A stretch of DNA of 64,000 bases, taken from positions 372,001 through 436,000 of the forward strand of contig NZ_JAAFZC010000002.1 in NCBI RefSeq assembly GCF_010614805.1, in the 5' to 3' direction. Below are positions 35,548-44,720 of this stretch, one piece after another (positions within the stretch are counted from its first letter, which is position 1; the number at the start of each line of letters is the position of its first letter). The notes beneath the pieces are model-generated. The model made no database searches and was not told where the DNA came from. It saw only the letters and a program-made list of their open reading frames with translations. Both the position numbers and the translations under genes were made by a program. The stretch comes from Pseudooceanicola aestuarii (GTDB lineage: Bacteria > Pseudomonadota > Alphaproteobacteria > Rhodobacterales > Rhodobacteraceae).

Positions 35548-36320
35548 GCGTCGCCCCGCCGATAGATCCGGCCCTGGGCTTCGTTCACCCGCCGCATGTC
35601 GAGAACCAGACAGACATCCACCGTGTTGAATGCATGATCTACAAACGCCCCCTCGCCCACGAATCCGCCCAGCCGCAGGTAGCCCTTGATCAGGGCCGGA
35701 ACCTCCAGCATGGCGCGGCGGCGGTCCAGCCCTGCCTCCGGCAACAGGTCCATGGGCTGGAAGGCCTCTGCCACCGTGCGCACCCGCAGATCCGCCGGCG
35801 CCAGGTGCCGGTGATGCAACAGCGACAGCGGCGCCGCCAGCGCCTGCACATCCGTGCCGTGAAAGGACGCGACGCCGAACAGAACCTCGATCCTGCGGCT
35901 TTCGACATATTCGGCCAATGCCGCCCAGAGATGGAACATCGCCATGCCGCCGCGATAGGCCGGATGCAGGCAGGAGCGGCCCAGCTCCAGCAACCGCCGG
36001 CCAGAGGTTTTCAGCACCGACAGATCGTATTCATCCTCGGAATAGAACTGCCCGATCCGCGCCGCGCGGTCCTGCGGCAACAACCGGTAGACGCCGACAA
36101 CCTGGTCACGCACCCCGCCGCCCCGTGCCTGGTCCAGCAGCAGAAGATGGTCGAAATCCGGGTCGAAGCGGTCACGCTCAAGCCCCGCGTCGTGGTCGAC
36201 CAGCTCGCCCCCGCCACCCAATTCGCGCACGAAGACATCATAGCGCAGGCGCTGCGCGGCCTCCAGATCCTCGGCGGAGGCGGCAAGCCGGGTTACGAAT
36301 CGCGGAGAAGAAGCTGTCAT
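35544..36320 (-). CDS. olsB: OlsB, L-ornithine N(alpha)-acyltransferase
   Basis: 258-residue GNAT-fold enzyme that transfers a 3-hydroxyacyl group from acyl carrier protein to ornithine, the first step of phosphate-free ornithine lipids. Motifs are AQRLRYDVFVRELGGGGE, GRSCLHPAYRGGMAMFHLW and GVASFHGTDVQALAAPLSL, typical of the family also called hemolysin-like acyltransferases. It precedes olsA with ATGA overlap. Such lipids often rise under phosphate limitation; no Pho box was identified upstream. Confidence 0.9.
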   Translation of the reverse strand: MTASSPRFVTRLAASAEDLEAAQRLRYDVFVRELGGGGELVDHDAGLERDRFDPDFDHLLLLDQARGGGVRDQVVGVYRLLPQDRAARIGQFYSEDEYDLSVLKTSGRRLLELGRSCLHPAYRGGMAMFHLWAALAEYVESRRIEVLFGVASFHGTDVQALAAPLSLLHHRHLAPADLRVRTVAEAFQPMDLLPEAGLDRRRAMLEVPALIKGYLRLGGFVGEGAFVDHAFNTVDVCLVLDMRRVNEAQGRIYRRGDA

Positions 36321-36488
36321 GACGGCAAGCTACGGAAAAAGAACAGAAAGAGAAGGACCATGTGCTGCGGCTTTTAGGAAGTCCGGCGCCGCCGCGCAAG
36401 GGACTGCGCAAGCGCGCGCCCCGCCGCCACGACAGAGACACGGCGGCCTTGGCCGAAAACCGCTGCGCTGTTAACCTGACCTTAATGT

Positions 36489-36674
36489 CTAACCCGTTTC
36501 ATAGACCTGGATGAGACCAACGCGGGCGCCGTCGATAACGATCTTGCCTGCCTCGGGGAAATTGACCGTGATACGACCACCGATATTCGACTGTACCTGC
36601 CCCACACCCCAATCCGGTTGCTGCGGATGACGTACCAGCATCCCCGGTTCCAGCAATGCGTTCAATTCCATCAT
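36489..36674 (-). CDS. DUF3553 small protein
   Basis: 61 residues: starts MMELNALLEPGMLVRHPQQ and continues WGVGQVQSNIGGRITVNFPE, a compact SH3-like or CarD-like beta fold of the DUF3553 family common in Rhodobacterales. AAGGGAAC precedes the ATG. It is divergent from chpT, sharing a 31-base gap. Function is unknown; fold similarity to CarD is a guess. Confidence 0.8.
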   Translation of the reverse strand: MMELNALLEPGMLVRHPQQPDWGVGQVQSNIGGRITVNFPEAGKIVIDGARVGLIQVYETG

Positions 36675-36705
36675 CCGCGCGTTCCCTTCGGCTGGGGATC
36701 AGGTC

Positions 36706-37359
36706 ATGGGGGATGATAGACTGATCCTTGCCCGGCTCATAGGGTCGCGGATCTGCCATGACCTGACCTCCCCCGTCGGGGCGATCCAGAACGGGCTGGA
36801 ATTGCTGACCATGATGCCCTCCGCCGGCAGTGGGGAACTGGCGATGATCAGCGAAAGCGCCGTACACGCCTCCGCCCGGCTGCGGTTCATGCGGCTTGCC
36901 TTCGGCATGGCCGGGACCGATCACACCGCCGCTGCCGGGGAAATCGTCGGGATCCTGCATGATCTGGGAAGCGGACGGCGATGCGCCTATCACTGGACCC
37001 CCGACAGCACCACGACCCGGCGGGAAGTGCAGGAGGTCTTTCTGGCCATGCTCTGCCTGGAAAGCGCGCTGCCACGCGGCGGGGACATCCGCGTCACCAC
37101 CCCGGCGCTAACCGCGATGGTCGGGGCAGCCGCCGCGCCCGGGCCGCCCGCCGGTCCCGCCCCCCGATGGCAGATCGCAGCACCCGCCACACCGACCCAC
37201 CCTGCGCCCTTCCTGTGGGAAACGCTGAAAACCGGCGCCGATGCTGCGCAGGTGCAGCCGGACCAGGTGCAGTTCCTGCTGCTGTATCACCTGCTTGCGG
37301 CGCGACAGACCCAGGTGGAAATGGGGATGTCCGACGGGCAGATCACCCTGCGCCTTTAA
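36706..37359 (+). CDS. chpT: Histidine phosphotransferase ChpT-like
   Basis: 217 residues. The N-terminal dimerisation/phosphotransfer helices read RLIGSRICHDLTSPVGAIQN with the phosphorylatable His18 in the CHDLxSPVGA motif, like a histidine kinase H-box. The C-terminal half is a degenerate ATPase-like domain without clear N- or G-boxes. In alphaproteobacteria ChpT relays phosphate from CckA to CtrA and CpdR in cell-cycle or motility control. ATG 36706 follows GGGGATCAGG. Confidence 0.88.
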   Translation: MGDDRLILARLIGSRICHDLTSPVGAIQNGLELLTMMPSAGSGELAMISESAVHASARLRFMRLAFGMAGTDHTAAAGEIVGILHDLGSGRRCAYHWTPDSTTTRREVQEVFLAMLCLESALPRGGDIRVTTPALTAMVGAAAAPGPPAGPAPRWQIAAPATPTHPAPFLWETLKTGADAAQVQPDQVQFLLLYHLLAARQTQVEMGMSDGQITLRL

Positions 37360-37416
37360 CCCTCCACGGACGGACGCATGTCTCGGGCCAGTTGACGGGA
37401 AGATTGTGCCCATGTG

Positions 37417-38061
37417 CTACATCGCCGGGCGCAGGCGAATCCCGTTCATCGCCAGGTCAACGATATGTGCCCGCCGTTCGGATCGCGCTTGCGGCGTGTC
37501 GAATTCCCGTCCGAACGCGCGAGAGATGGTGAAGATGTTGGCAAAGTAAAAGAACGACATGCCCGCGATCGACAGGTAGAAATGCAGCGGGTCCAGCCCC
37601 CGGCGGAACACGCCTTCCTCGACACCGCGGGCCAATGTTTCCGCGATCAACTCGATGATCGGGGTATTTAGTGCCTGCACATGATCAGAGATCACCAGAT
37701 GCCGCCCACCGTGGGCATTCTCGTCGGCCAACAAGCGCACGAAATCACGATTGTCATCCAGGTAATCATAGGAAAACTCGATCAACCGGCGCATTGCTTC
37801 CTCCGCCGGGATGGCGCCCAGGTGCAGCTCTGCCTCCCGCTCCCGGATCTGGGCATAGACCTTCTCCAGCACAGCGGAATACAGCCCGTCCTTGCTGCCG
37901 AAATAATGGTAGACCAGCTGCTTGTTCACGCCCGCCCGCTGCGCGATGGCGTCGATCCGTGCCCCCTCCAGTCCCGATTCCGCAAACACCGCCTGCGCTG
38001 CTTTCAGCAACAGGCGCCGCGTCTCGTCCGCCATCTCCGTTCGGGTTTTCCTGCCTGCCAT
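37417..38061 (-). CDS. TetR-family transcriptional regulator
   Basis: 214 residues. The helix-turn-helix lies at about residues 30-50: EGARIDAIAQRAGVNKQLVY, followed by HYFGSKDGLYSAVLEKVY. The C-terminal ligand-binding half is all helical, with an aromatic stretch (FYLSIAGMSFFYFANIF). The start at 38061 fits the family; 90 bases of in-frame sequence upstream look non-coding. The neighbours (chpT and the AraC regulator) do not reveal its target. Confidence 0.88.
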   Translation of the reverse strand: MAGRKTRTEMADETRRLLLKAAQAVFAESGLEGARIDAIAQRAGVNKQLVYHYFGSKDGLYSAVLEKVYAQIREREAELHLGAIPAEEAMRRLIEFSYDYLDDNRDFVRLLADENAHGGRHLVISDHVQALNTPIIELIAETLARGVEEGVFRRGLDPLHFYLSIAGMSFFYFANIFTISRAFGREFDTPQARSERRAHIVDLAMNGIRLRPAM

Positions 38062-38250
38062 GATACTGATTTCACACCCGTTTCCGAACCGAAGCCTGCG
38101 ATGAAACCTATCCGCGATCCTTGCAGGCGGCAAGCGCGCGGGCCGCGCCATGGCCCAGCTGTCCGGGCTTTGTCACGAATTGGGGGAATTTGACGGGCCG
38201 GTGTTAACCCCCGCTTAGGGACAGGTCTCTAGAACCGACGCCAGGGACGC

Positions 38251-39132
38251 CTATCCGCGCTGCGCCCGGCGCCAGGCGGCGGGTGTGGTGCCGGCAAGTT
38301 GGCGAAAGGTGCGGGTCAGGTGCGATTGGTCGGAGAAACCCAGGCTGGCGGCGATATCACCCAGCGGTCTGTCCGTGCCGCGCAGCATCTCCTTTGCGCG
38401 GGCAATGCGCTCGCGGCGCTGCCAGTTCAGGGGAGTCTCGCCGGTTGTTTCCTTGAACACATGGGCGAACCAGCTATCGGACAGGCCGACCTCGGCCGCC
38501 ATCTCCGCGATGGTCATCCGCTGGCAACGCCCGGCATGAAACCGGGTAGTCAGGCGTTTCACCTGCGCCGCCGTCAGGCCTCCCCGCGCGGGGGCCTCCC
38601 GAAGGTCCAGGAGGCCGGTGACCAGGCTGGCCACCAGGCTTTGCGCATAAAGCGCATGGTGGCGGGGTTCGGTCAACTCCTCCACCAGCAAACTGGCCAA
38701 CACGTCCGTCCCGGCGACGTCCTGACGCTCCACGGGTCGGTCAAGTGCGGCGCGTGCACCGGCCTGGCCAAGGGCCGGCGCCAGCAGCTCCATCATCCGA
38801 TCGCGATGCAGATGCAGGTCGAGATGGGCAAACCGGTGCGGCGCGGTAAAGCTGGTCCAGACCGGCATCCCGGCAGGGACATAGACCGCCCGGCGCATCG
38901 GGCGCGCGGCGGCAAGGCCGCCGCCGATATCGTTCGTCACCTGGATCTGTCGGGAAACATCGTTGAAAAAGAAGACAATGCGCGGATCTGGAGACAAGTA
39001 ATATCCCTCTGCCCCGGTCACACCTTCCGCCTGCCAGAAGGCACCGACGATCCCGCCCAGCCCCCGCCACCGCACTGGTGCGGTGGGTTGGATGCCCCGG
39101 GTATAGGTTGTCATGGAATGCCGAAAGCTCAT
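38251..39132 (-). CDS. AraC-family transcriptional regulator
   Basis: 293 residues with a C-terminal double helix-turn-helix (about 190-290): MTIAEMAAEVGLSDSWFAHV, then RPLGDIAASLGFSDQSHLTR and TFRQLAGTTPAAWR. The N-terminal half holds a cupin-like beta region (YVPAGMPVWTSF, FAHLDLHLHRDRM), as in ligand-responsive members. The start at 39132 follows AAGGCAGGG; a second ATG (39114) is possible. Its position does not indicate a target; a link to the T3SS genes 5 kb away cannot be supported. Confidence 0.87.
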   Translation of the reverse strand: MSFRHSMTTYTRGIQPTAPVRWRGLGGIVGAFWQAEGVTGAEGYYLSPDPRIVFFFNDVSRQIQVTNDIGGGLAAARPMRRAVYVPAGMPVWTSFTAPHRFAHLDLHLHRDRMMELLAPALGQAGARAALDRPVERQDVAGTDVLASLLVEELTEPRHHALYAQSLVASLVTGLLDLREAPARGGLTAAQVKRLTTRFHAGRCQRMTIAEMAAEVGLSDSWFAHVFKETTGETPLNWQRRERIARAKEMLRGTDRPLGDIAASLGFSDQSHLTRTFRQLAGTTPAAWRRAQRG

Positions 39133-39363
39133 CGCGCGCCCTGCCTTGCGTCCCGCACCGGGAGGGACCCGGGGATCGCGGTGATCTGGCTGGCTGGCGA
39201 GGCCGCACTGGTTCCGAGGGAAACCGGCAGGGCCGTTGGCTGGCGCTGCGCCCGTCCTAAGGCGATTGGCGGAGGGGCGCAAGGCCGGGGCGCGGGCGAA
39301 ATTCGCGGCGCGCCCCGAAGCAGGATTGTTTCCCGATCGCCCCCGACGGGGCGGTCCGGCGGA

Positions 39364-40758
39364 TCAGATGTGTATCACCTTGCCAAAGGCGTCCAGGACG
39401 GATTCGTGCATCATTTCCGACAGGGTCGGATGCGGGAAGACGGTTTGCATCAGGTCTTCCTCGGTCGTTTCCAACTGGCGGGCGACGACGTAGCCCTGGA
39501 TCAACTCCGTCACCTCGGCCCCGACCATGTGGGCGCCCAGCAACTCCCCGGTTTTGACGTCGAAGATCGTCTTGACCAGCCCGTCGGCTTCGCCCATCGC
39601 GACGGCCTTGCCGTTGCCGATGAAGGGGAAGCGCCCGACCTTGATCTCATAGCCCTGCGCCTTCGCCTTTTCCTCCGTCAGCCCGACAGATGCGACTTGC
39701 GGATGGCAATAGGTGCAGCCGGCAATCTGCTCCGGCTTGACCGGATGAGGATGCCGACCGGCGGCCAGTTCGGCCACCATCACGCCCTCGTGGCTGGCCT
39801 TGTGCGCCAGCCAAGGCGCGCCGGCGATATCGCCAATGGCATACAGCCCCTCGACCCCGGTGCGGCAGAACTCATCCGTCACCACATGGGTGCGGTCGAT
39901 CTTGACCCCGAGCTCCTCCAGGCCCAGCCCCTCGGTATTGCCGACGATGCCCACGGCGGAAATCACGGTGTCGAAATCGCGTGTTTCCACCTTGCCGTCG
40001 ATCTCGATATGCGCGGTCACCTTGCCCTTGGCGCGATCCAGTTTCTTCACCCCGGCCTTTTGCAGGAGGGTCATGCCCTGTTTCTCGAACCGCTTCTTCG
40101 CAAAGGCGGAGATTTCGGCATCTTCCACCGGCAACACGCGGTCCATCACCTCCACCACCGTGGTATCGGCGCCCATCGTGTTGTAAAAGCTCGCGAATTC
40201 AATGCCGATGGCACCCGATCCGATAACCAGGAGCTTTTTCGGCATGCGGGGCGGGTTCAATGCGTGACGGTAGGTCCAGACCAGATCGCCATCGGCCTCG
40301 AGGCCGGGCAGCTCACGCGCGCGGGCGCCGGTGGCGACAATGATATGCGTACCGGTCAGATCCTCGGTTCCGGCGTCGGTTTTCACCAAGACGCGGCCTT
40401 TGGCGGGCAGCGATGCCTCACCCATGAAGACGGTGACCTTGTTCTTCTTCAGCAGGTGCTTCACCCCGCTTTCCATCTGTTTCGCCACCCCGCGCGAACG
40501 CTTGACGACACGGCCGAGGTCAAAACCGACCCCCTCCACGGAGAGGCCGAATTCCTCCGCCCGGTGCATGGTGTGAAACACTTCGGAGGAGCGCAGCAGC
40601 GCCTTGGTCGGGATGCAGCCCCAGTTCAGGCAGATGCCGCCCAGGTTCTCCCGCTCCACCACCGCGACGCTCAGCCCCAGCTGCGCGGCCCGGATCGCGG
40701 AGACATAGCCACCCGGGCCTGCCCCGATCACGATGAAATCAAACGATTTGGCCGCCAT
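39364..40758 (-). CDS. lpdA: Dihydrolipoyl dehydrogenase (E3)
   Basis: 464-residue FAD disulfide oxidoreductase that reoxidises dihydrolipoamide of 2-oxo-acid dehydrogenase complexes or the glycine cleavage system. The redox cysteines are Cys43 and Cys48 (GGICLNWGCIPTKALL), the FAD loop is IGAGPGGYVSAIRAAQ, and the C-terminal active-site His-Glu pair lies in HPTLSEMMHES. The ribosome site AAAGGGAGGCTG precedes ATG. No E1 or E2 genes are adjacent, so the partner complex is not shown. A near-palindromic operator lies just upstream. Confidence 0.94.
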   Translation of the reverse strand: MAAKSFDFIVIGAGPGGYVSAIRAAQLGLSVAVVERENLGGICLNWGCIPTKALLRSSEVFHTMHRAEEFGLSVEGVGFDLGRVVKRSRGVAKQMESGVKHLLKKNKVTVFMGEASLPAKGRVLVKTDAGTEDLTGTHIIVATGARARELPGLEADGDLVWTYRHALNPPRMPKKLLVIGSGAIGIEFASFYNTMGADTTVVEVMDRVLPVEDAEISAFAKKRFEKQGMTLLQKAGVKKLDRAKGKVTAHIEIDGKVETRDFDTVISAVGIVGNTEGLGLEELGVKIDRTHVVTDEFCRTGVEGLYAIGDIAGAPWLAHKASHEGVMVAELAAGRHPHPVKPEQIAGCTYCHPQVASVGLTEEKAKAQGYEIKVGRFPFIGNGKAVAMGEADGLVKTIFDVKTGELLGAHMVGAEVTELIQGYVVARQLETTEEDLMQTVFPHPTLSEMMHESVLDAFGKVIHI

Positions 40759-40777
40759 CTCAGCCTCCCTTTTTCAG

Positions 40778-40797
40778 ATAGTTTGATATTAAACTAT
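40778..40797. promoter_or_regulatory. 20-base palindromic operator upstream of lpdA
   Basis: ATAGTTTGATATTAAACTAT: 7-base perfect arms around GATATT. It ends 20 bases before the lpdA ATG and is AT-rich in a GC-rich genome. The TTTGAT-ATYAAA core looks like a MarR-type operator. The regulator is not identified. Confidence 0.7.
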
Positions 40798-40845
40798 TTC
40801 TAAACCCCCAGCAACCAAAGCCGCCGGCACCGCGTCGAAACGCGA

Positions 40846-40875
40846 AACGCGGCGCGATAGGCACCGCGCCGCGTT
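40846..40875 (-). terminator. Terminator-like hairpin after the DUF924 gene
   Basis: Perfect 11-base inverted repeat AACGCGGCGCG / CGCGCCGCGTT with an 8-base loop, 43 bases after the DUF924 stop. The T-run that follows on the minus strand is short (TTT). Confidence 0.55.
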
Positions 40876-40917
40876 CTGAAACCTGTATCACATATCCGCC
40901 CCGGCAAGGGGTGTGGA

Positions 40918-41493
40918 TCAGCCTGCGCGCAGTTCGGCCACGGTGCTGCCATAGCCGCCATTGTCGACATAGGCCTGTTCAGGGGCGGTGAACTTCCGCG
41001 CCAGCGCGCTGTTGCGGTAGGGGAAGCGGCCGAATTTGCGGATCACTTCGCGGTGGGCCTTGGCGTGCAGCAAATTGTCCTGCCCGGACTGCGGCATCCG
41101 GTCCAGCATCAGGCGGACACAGCGGTCCTGGTCGCACAGGTTCTCCGAATGCATCAGCGGCAGATAGAAGAACTGGCGCGCCGGCTCGTCGATGCGCATG
41201 TCCCAGCCCGACTTGATCGCCATCTTTGCCGCCGCCAAGGCCGGACGGTCGGTGGCGAATGCCTGCCCCGTGCCGCGGAACATGTTGCGGGGGAACTGGT
41301 CGGTCAGGATGATGTAGGCCAGCGCGCCCGAGGCATAGGTCAGCCACATGCCGTAGCCGCCCTCCTCCGCGCAGCTCCAGGCCTCTGCGAACCTGTCGGT
41401 GATGGTGGCATCCAGATCGGGACCGGGGACGTACCAGCCGGCGGGGCCGACCTCGTCCAGCCAGAATGACAGAACCTGCTCCGGCGAAACCAT
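40918..41493 (-). CDS. DUF924-family protein
   Basis: 191 residues, all-helical. The family signatures are VLSFWLDEVGPAGWY, ALAYIILTDQFPRNMFRGT, FFYLPLMHSENLCDQDRCV and KFGRFPYRNSALAR. The conserved residues suggest an enzyme, but no activity is established. The ATG at 41493 is followed by a start typical of the family (SPEQVLSFW), with GAGGACC upstream. It appears monocistronic, with a hairpin terminator downstream. Confidence 0.88.
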   Translation of the reverse strand: MVSPEQVLSFWLDEVGPAGWYVPGPDLDATITDRFAEAWSCAEEGGYGMWLTYASGALAYIILTDQFPRNMFRGTGQAFATDRPALAAAKMAIKSGWDMRIDEPARQFFYLPLMHSENLCDQDRCVRLMLDRMPQSGQDNLLHAKAHREVIRKFGRFPYRNSALARKFTAPEQAYVDNGGYGSTVAELRAG

Positions 41494-41595
41494 GTGGTCC
41501 TCCTTTACGCCGCATTACCTCATGTCAACGAATGTGACAGGTTTTCGCTGCACGCGAAACGGTTGAATGCTCCGGTTTCGTCGCTAACACCCCGG

Positions 41596-42849
41596 CTACT
41601 GGTCGTTTTCCTCGTCCGCTGATTCAATTGCCCATTCCTGCGCCGCTCCGACGGCGACCGGGGTGGATTGCATGAGGACAGCGGCATACGCGCCCTGATC
41701 CTCGATTTTCTGGGCCGGGCGCTGCGTCATCCGCCACAGCGCGTAGGCTGTCATGATCAGCAGCAGCGCGGAGATGAACAGGAAGAACCCCGCCGGACCG
41801 ATCATGCTCATCACCCACCCCGTCAGGAGCGGACCGCCGATGGCGCCGACGCCGTTGACGAAGACCATGCCTCCGGAGCCGGCGGCCATCTGCTCGGGCT
41901 CCAGGAAATCGTTAAGGTAGGACAGCAGCAGCGAATACAGCGGGTTGGACGCCCCGCCGATCACGAAGGCCGCCAGCAGCAGCATCGGGAAGCTGCCCAA
42001 CGCCAGCGCGCCCAGCCCCGCGCCGGTGCCCCCCACCAGCGCCACCAGCATGATCAGGCGGCGGCGGTCCATGCGGTCCGACAGCCAGCCCAGCGGGAAT
42101 TGCGCCAGCGTCGCGCCGATGTAGAACGCCGCGATGAAGATGGAGATCTGCGGCAGCGTCAGCCCGGCCTGGGTGCCGAAGACGGCCGCCATGCCGAATT
42201 GCGCCGAAAACGCCCCGCCCAGCAGGAAGACCCCGACGATGGACAAAGGTGACGCCTGGTAGAGCGCGCGCAGCGACATCGGCTTCGTCGTATCAAAGGC
42301 CGGTGTCGGGGAGATCGACAGCAGAATGGGCGCGAAGGAGATCGAAACCAGCACCGAGGGGATGACAAACAGGATGAACCCGCTGGGATCGCCGACCAGC
42401 AACAGCCCCTGCGCCGCCACGATGCCCACCATCTGGCAGATCATGTACAGCGACAGCACCTGGCCACGCGTCTCGTTGGTGGCGGAATTGTTCAGCCAGC
42501 TTTCGGCGGTGACATAGACCCCGGAGAAGCAGAAGCCGATGATCATCCGCTCCACTGTCCAGGCCCAGGGGTTGGCGAAGGACGGGTAGAGGATCAGCAC
42601 CGCCGAAATGAAGGAGGCCAGCGCGGCAAACACCCGCACATGCCCGACCCGCCGGATCAGCTCCGGCGCCAGTCGGGAGCCGCCAAGGAAGCCTACGAAA
42701 TAGGCCGACATCACGATCGACAGCGACAGGGTGGAGAACCCCTCGATTTCGCCACGCACCCCCAGCAGGGTGCCCTGGATGCCGTTTCCGACCATCAGCA
42801 GCATCAACCCGAGAAGCAGTGCCCAGACGGACCCGAGAACCTGAAGCAT
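41596..42849 (-). CDS. MFS transporter
   Basis: 417-residue major-facilitator permease with 12 predicted membrane segments. The loop 2-3 motif is VGFLGGSRLAPELIRRVGHV and the loop 8-9 counterpart is PLGWLSDRMDRRRLIM. These fit the YcaD/UMF-type sugar-phosphate-like MFS branch, but the substrate cannot be told. The start at 42849 is preferred because AAGGAG is 6 bases upstream; an ATG at 42855 is too close to it. The C-terminal tail is acidic (ESADEENDQ). The next upstream gene, queA, lies 77 bases away on the same strand. Confidence 0.88.
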   Translation of the reverse strand: MLQVLGSVWALLLGLMLLMVGNGIQGTLLGVRGEIEGFSTLSLSIVMSAYFVGFLGGSRLAPELIRRVGHVRVFAALASFISAVLILYPSFANPWAWTVERMIIGFCFSGVYVTAESWLNNSATNETRGQVLSLYMICQMVGIVAAQGLLLVGDPSGFILFVIPSVLVSISFAPILLSISPTPAFDTTKPMSLRALYQASPLSIVGVFLLGGAFSAQFGMAAVFGTQAGLTLPQISIFIAAFYIGATLAQFPLGWLSDRMDRRRLIMLVALVGGTGAGLGALALGSFPMLLLAAFVIGGASNPLYSLLLSYLNDFLEPEQMAAGSGGMVFVNGVGAIGGPLLTGWVMSMIGPAGFFLFISALLLIMTAYALWRMTQRPAQKIEDQGAYAAVLMQSTPVAVGAAQEWAIESADEENDQ

Positions 42850-42926
42850 TTGCATCTCCTTGCGGCAGGCGACACGGCGCTGCGGCGCCGGAGGTGAGGT
42901 TGCGCCCCGTGCCTGTCACGTTCCGA

Positions 42927-43976
42927 TCAGGGGATCAACAGCGACGCATCCCCGTAGGAGAAAAATCGGTATTCCGCGCCGATGGCATGGTCGTAGATGG
43001 CGCGGATCCGCGCCGGCCCCATCAAGGCCGAAACCAGCATCATAAGGGTCGATTTCGGCAGGTGGAAATTGGTCATCAATGCATCGGTCACGTTGAACCG
43101 GAACCCGGGATAGATGAAGATGTCCGTCTCGCCCTGCCATGGCGCGATGGCACCGCTGTCGCGGGCGGCCGTCTCGATCAGGCGCAGGGCGGTCGTGCCG
43201 ACGGGAATGACCCGTCCGCCCGCTGCGCGGGTGGCGGCGATCTCGGCGGCGGCGGTCGGTGTCACCTCGCCCCATTCCGCATGCATCTTGTGGGTGGTCA
43301 CGTCGTCGACCTTGACCGGAAGGAAAGTCCCGGCGCCGACATGCAGGGTGACATAAGTGAAATCGACACCCCGCGCCGCCAGCCTGTCCAGCAGCGGCTG
43401 GTCGAAATGCAGGCTGGCCGTGGGGGCCGCCACTGCGCCGGAGCGGTCGGCCCAGACGGTCTGGTAATCGTCGCGGTCGCGCGCATCGGCCGGCCGGCGC
43501 GCGGCGATATAGGGCGGCAAGGGCATGGCGCCGGCCTCCGCCAGGGCGGTGTCGAAATCGGTGCCGGTGACGTCGAAGCTCAGGACGCCCTGCCCGTCTT
43601 CCTTGGCGCTCAGCACCGCCGACAGCGCGGGGGAGAAGCGGATCACCTCCCCCTCCCGCACCTTCTTCAGCGGCTTGAGCAGCGCGGCCCAGCCTCCGCC
43701 CGGCCGCGGCTCAAGCAACGTCACCTCGATCCGGGCCTCCGTTTCCCCCTCCGGGCCGGTGCGGCGGCGGCTGCCGGACAGGCGGGCCGGGATCACGCGG
43801 GTGTCGTTCAACACCAGCCGATCGCCAGGCCGCAGCCAATCACCCAGGTCGCGGACCACCGCATCGGTGATCCGGTCCCCCTGCGCCACCAACAGCCGGG
43901 CGGCACTGCGCGGCTGCGACGGGCGCAGGGCGATGCGGTCTTCGGGCAGGTCGAAATCGAAATCGGACAATTGCAT
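42927..43976 (-). CDS. queA: S-adenosylmethionine:tRNA ribosyltransferase-isomerase
   Basis: 349-residue enzyme that adds the epoxycyclopentanediol precursor to preQ1-modified tRNA, giving epoxyqueuosine. Motifs are [35 protein letters not shown], the SAM-binding [16 protein letters not shown] and [19 protein letters not shown], and [18 protein letters not shown] near the end. ATG 43976 is preceded by AGGAGCCGCCC. It lies at the left border of the T3SS region and is divergent from the first chaperone gene. Confidence 0.95.
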   Translation of the reverse strand: MQLSDFDFDLPEDRIALRPSQPRSAARLLVAQGDRITDAVVRDLGDWLRPGDRLVLNDTRVIPARLSGSRRRTGPEGETEARIEVTLLEPRPGGGWAALLKPLKKVREGEVIRFSPALSAVLSAKEDGQGVLSFDVTGTDFDTALAEAGAMPLPPYIAARRPADARDRDDYQTVWADRSGAVAAPTASLHFDQPLLDRLAARGVDFTYVTLHVGAGTFLPVKVDDVTTHKMHAEWGEVTPTAAAEIAATRAAGGRVIPVGTTALRLIETAARDSGAIAPWQGETDIFIYPGFRFNVTDALMTNFHLPKSTLMMLVSALMGPARIRAIYDHAIGAEYRFFSYGDASLLIP

Positions 43977-44088
43977 GGGCGGCTCCTGATCAGAGCCACG
44001 ATCTATCATGCCGGCGCGCCGGTTCAACCGGAACCGAATCGTCCCCGTGTTCCTGCCGCAATGCCCCGCACCCGCCGGATCCCGCCCT

Positions 44089-44132
44089 TGTGCCTTTCGG
44101 CACGGCGGCGCGGGGCGGGTCCGACTAACCTG
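44089..44132 (+). promoter_or_regulatory. T3SS upstream motif, copy A
   Basis: TGTGCCTTTCGGCAC (44089-44103), 21 bases, then CTAACCTG (44125-44132), ending 35 bases before the chaperone ATG. The first half is an inverted repeat (GTGCC-TTTC-GGCAC). Near-identical or spacing-matched sequences lie before sctW and sycD. Confidence 0.5.
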
Positions 44133-44167
44133 CCGCCATCAAGAGCATGTCAAAGGGGGCTTCAGAC

Positions 44168-44623
44168 ATGGCACTGGATGTGACGCATGCCATAAATCGC
44201 GCGCTTGCCGACATTTTCGCCGAGGCGGAGGAGGCGATCACCCTGGATTCCGCCGGCATGGTCACGCTGGTCTTCGATCGGGACGTGGTGCTGACACTGG
44301 ACCTGGATCCGGCGGGTGACGGCCTGGCTCTGCACGCCGCCGTGATGGCAGCCGCCCGACCGGAGGCGGAATTGCTGCGCCGGGTCTGCGCGCTGAACTA
44401 CTTCGGATTGTCCCCCGCCGGCGCCTGGCTGGCTCTTGACCCCGCCAGCGCCAGTTTGCGGCTCTGTTCACGCTTGGATGCTGCCACCGCCAGCACTCCG
44501 GAGGGTCTGATCCGCGCCATCGACGCCATGACAACCGGGGTGGAGGCGGCGCGCGCGCGCCTGGCCCAGACCGACGTGAAGGAGATGGCGTTGCCGCAGG
44601 ACGAAACCATGCTGCGCCTCTGA
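44168..44623 (+). CDS. CesT-family type III chaperone (putative effector chaperone)
   Basis: 151 residues, acidic. The alpha-beta-alpha order of class I chaperones is visible: helix HAINRALADIFAEAEE, strand-rich AGMVTLVFDRDVVLTLDLD, then helix PEAELLRRVCALNYFGLSPA, strand ASLRLCSRLD and the last helix TPEGLIRAIDAMTTGVEAAR. These chaperones bind an N-terminal region of one effector and keep it secretable. It sits 97 bases upstream of the giant ORF, so that protein is the expected client. Start at 44168 with AAGGGGGC upstream; an earlier ATG at 44147 is less likely. Family assignment is by pattern. Confidence 0.75.
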   Translation: MALDVTHAINRALADIFAEAEEAITLDSAGMVTLVFDRDVVLTLDLDPAGDGLALHAAVMAAARPEAELLRRVCALNYFGLSPAGAWLALDPASASLRLCSRLDAATASTPEGLIRAIDAMTTGVEAARARLAQTDVKEMALPQDETMLRL

Positions 44624-44720
44624 GACGTGGCAAGCGGATGACACATCGCCGTGACGGACCGCCCGATGGTCCCACGCGGCAGCCGCGCGCCGCGCGGCCG
44701 GAGACAGGGAAGGAATGGCC

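Noticed and set aside
38251..39132. AraC regulator as the T3SS activator (ExsA/HrpB-like)
   Set aside because: It lies 5 kb away, separated by lpdA, DUF924, MFS and queA, and its cupin-like N-terminus and position give no specific link.
44089..44103. Sigma-54 promoter before the effector chaperone
   Set aside because: GGCAC is present but GC does not follow at the required 10-base distance, and copy C lacks it altogether.
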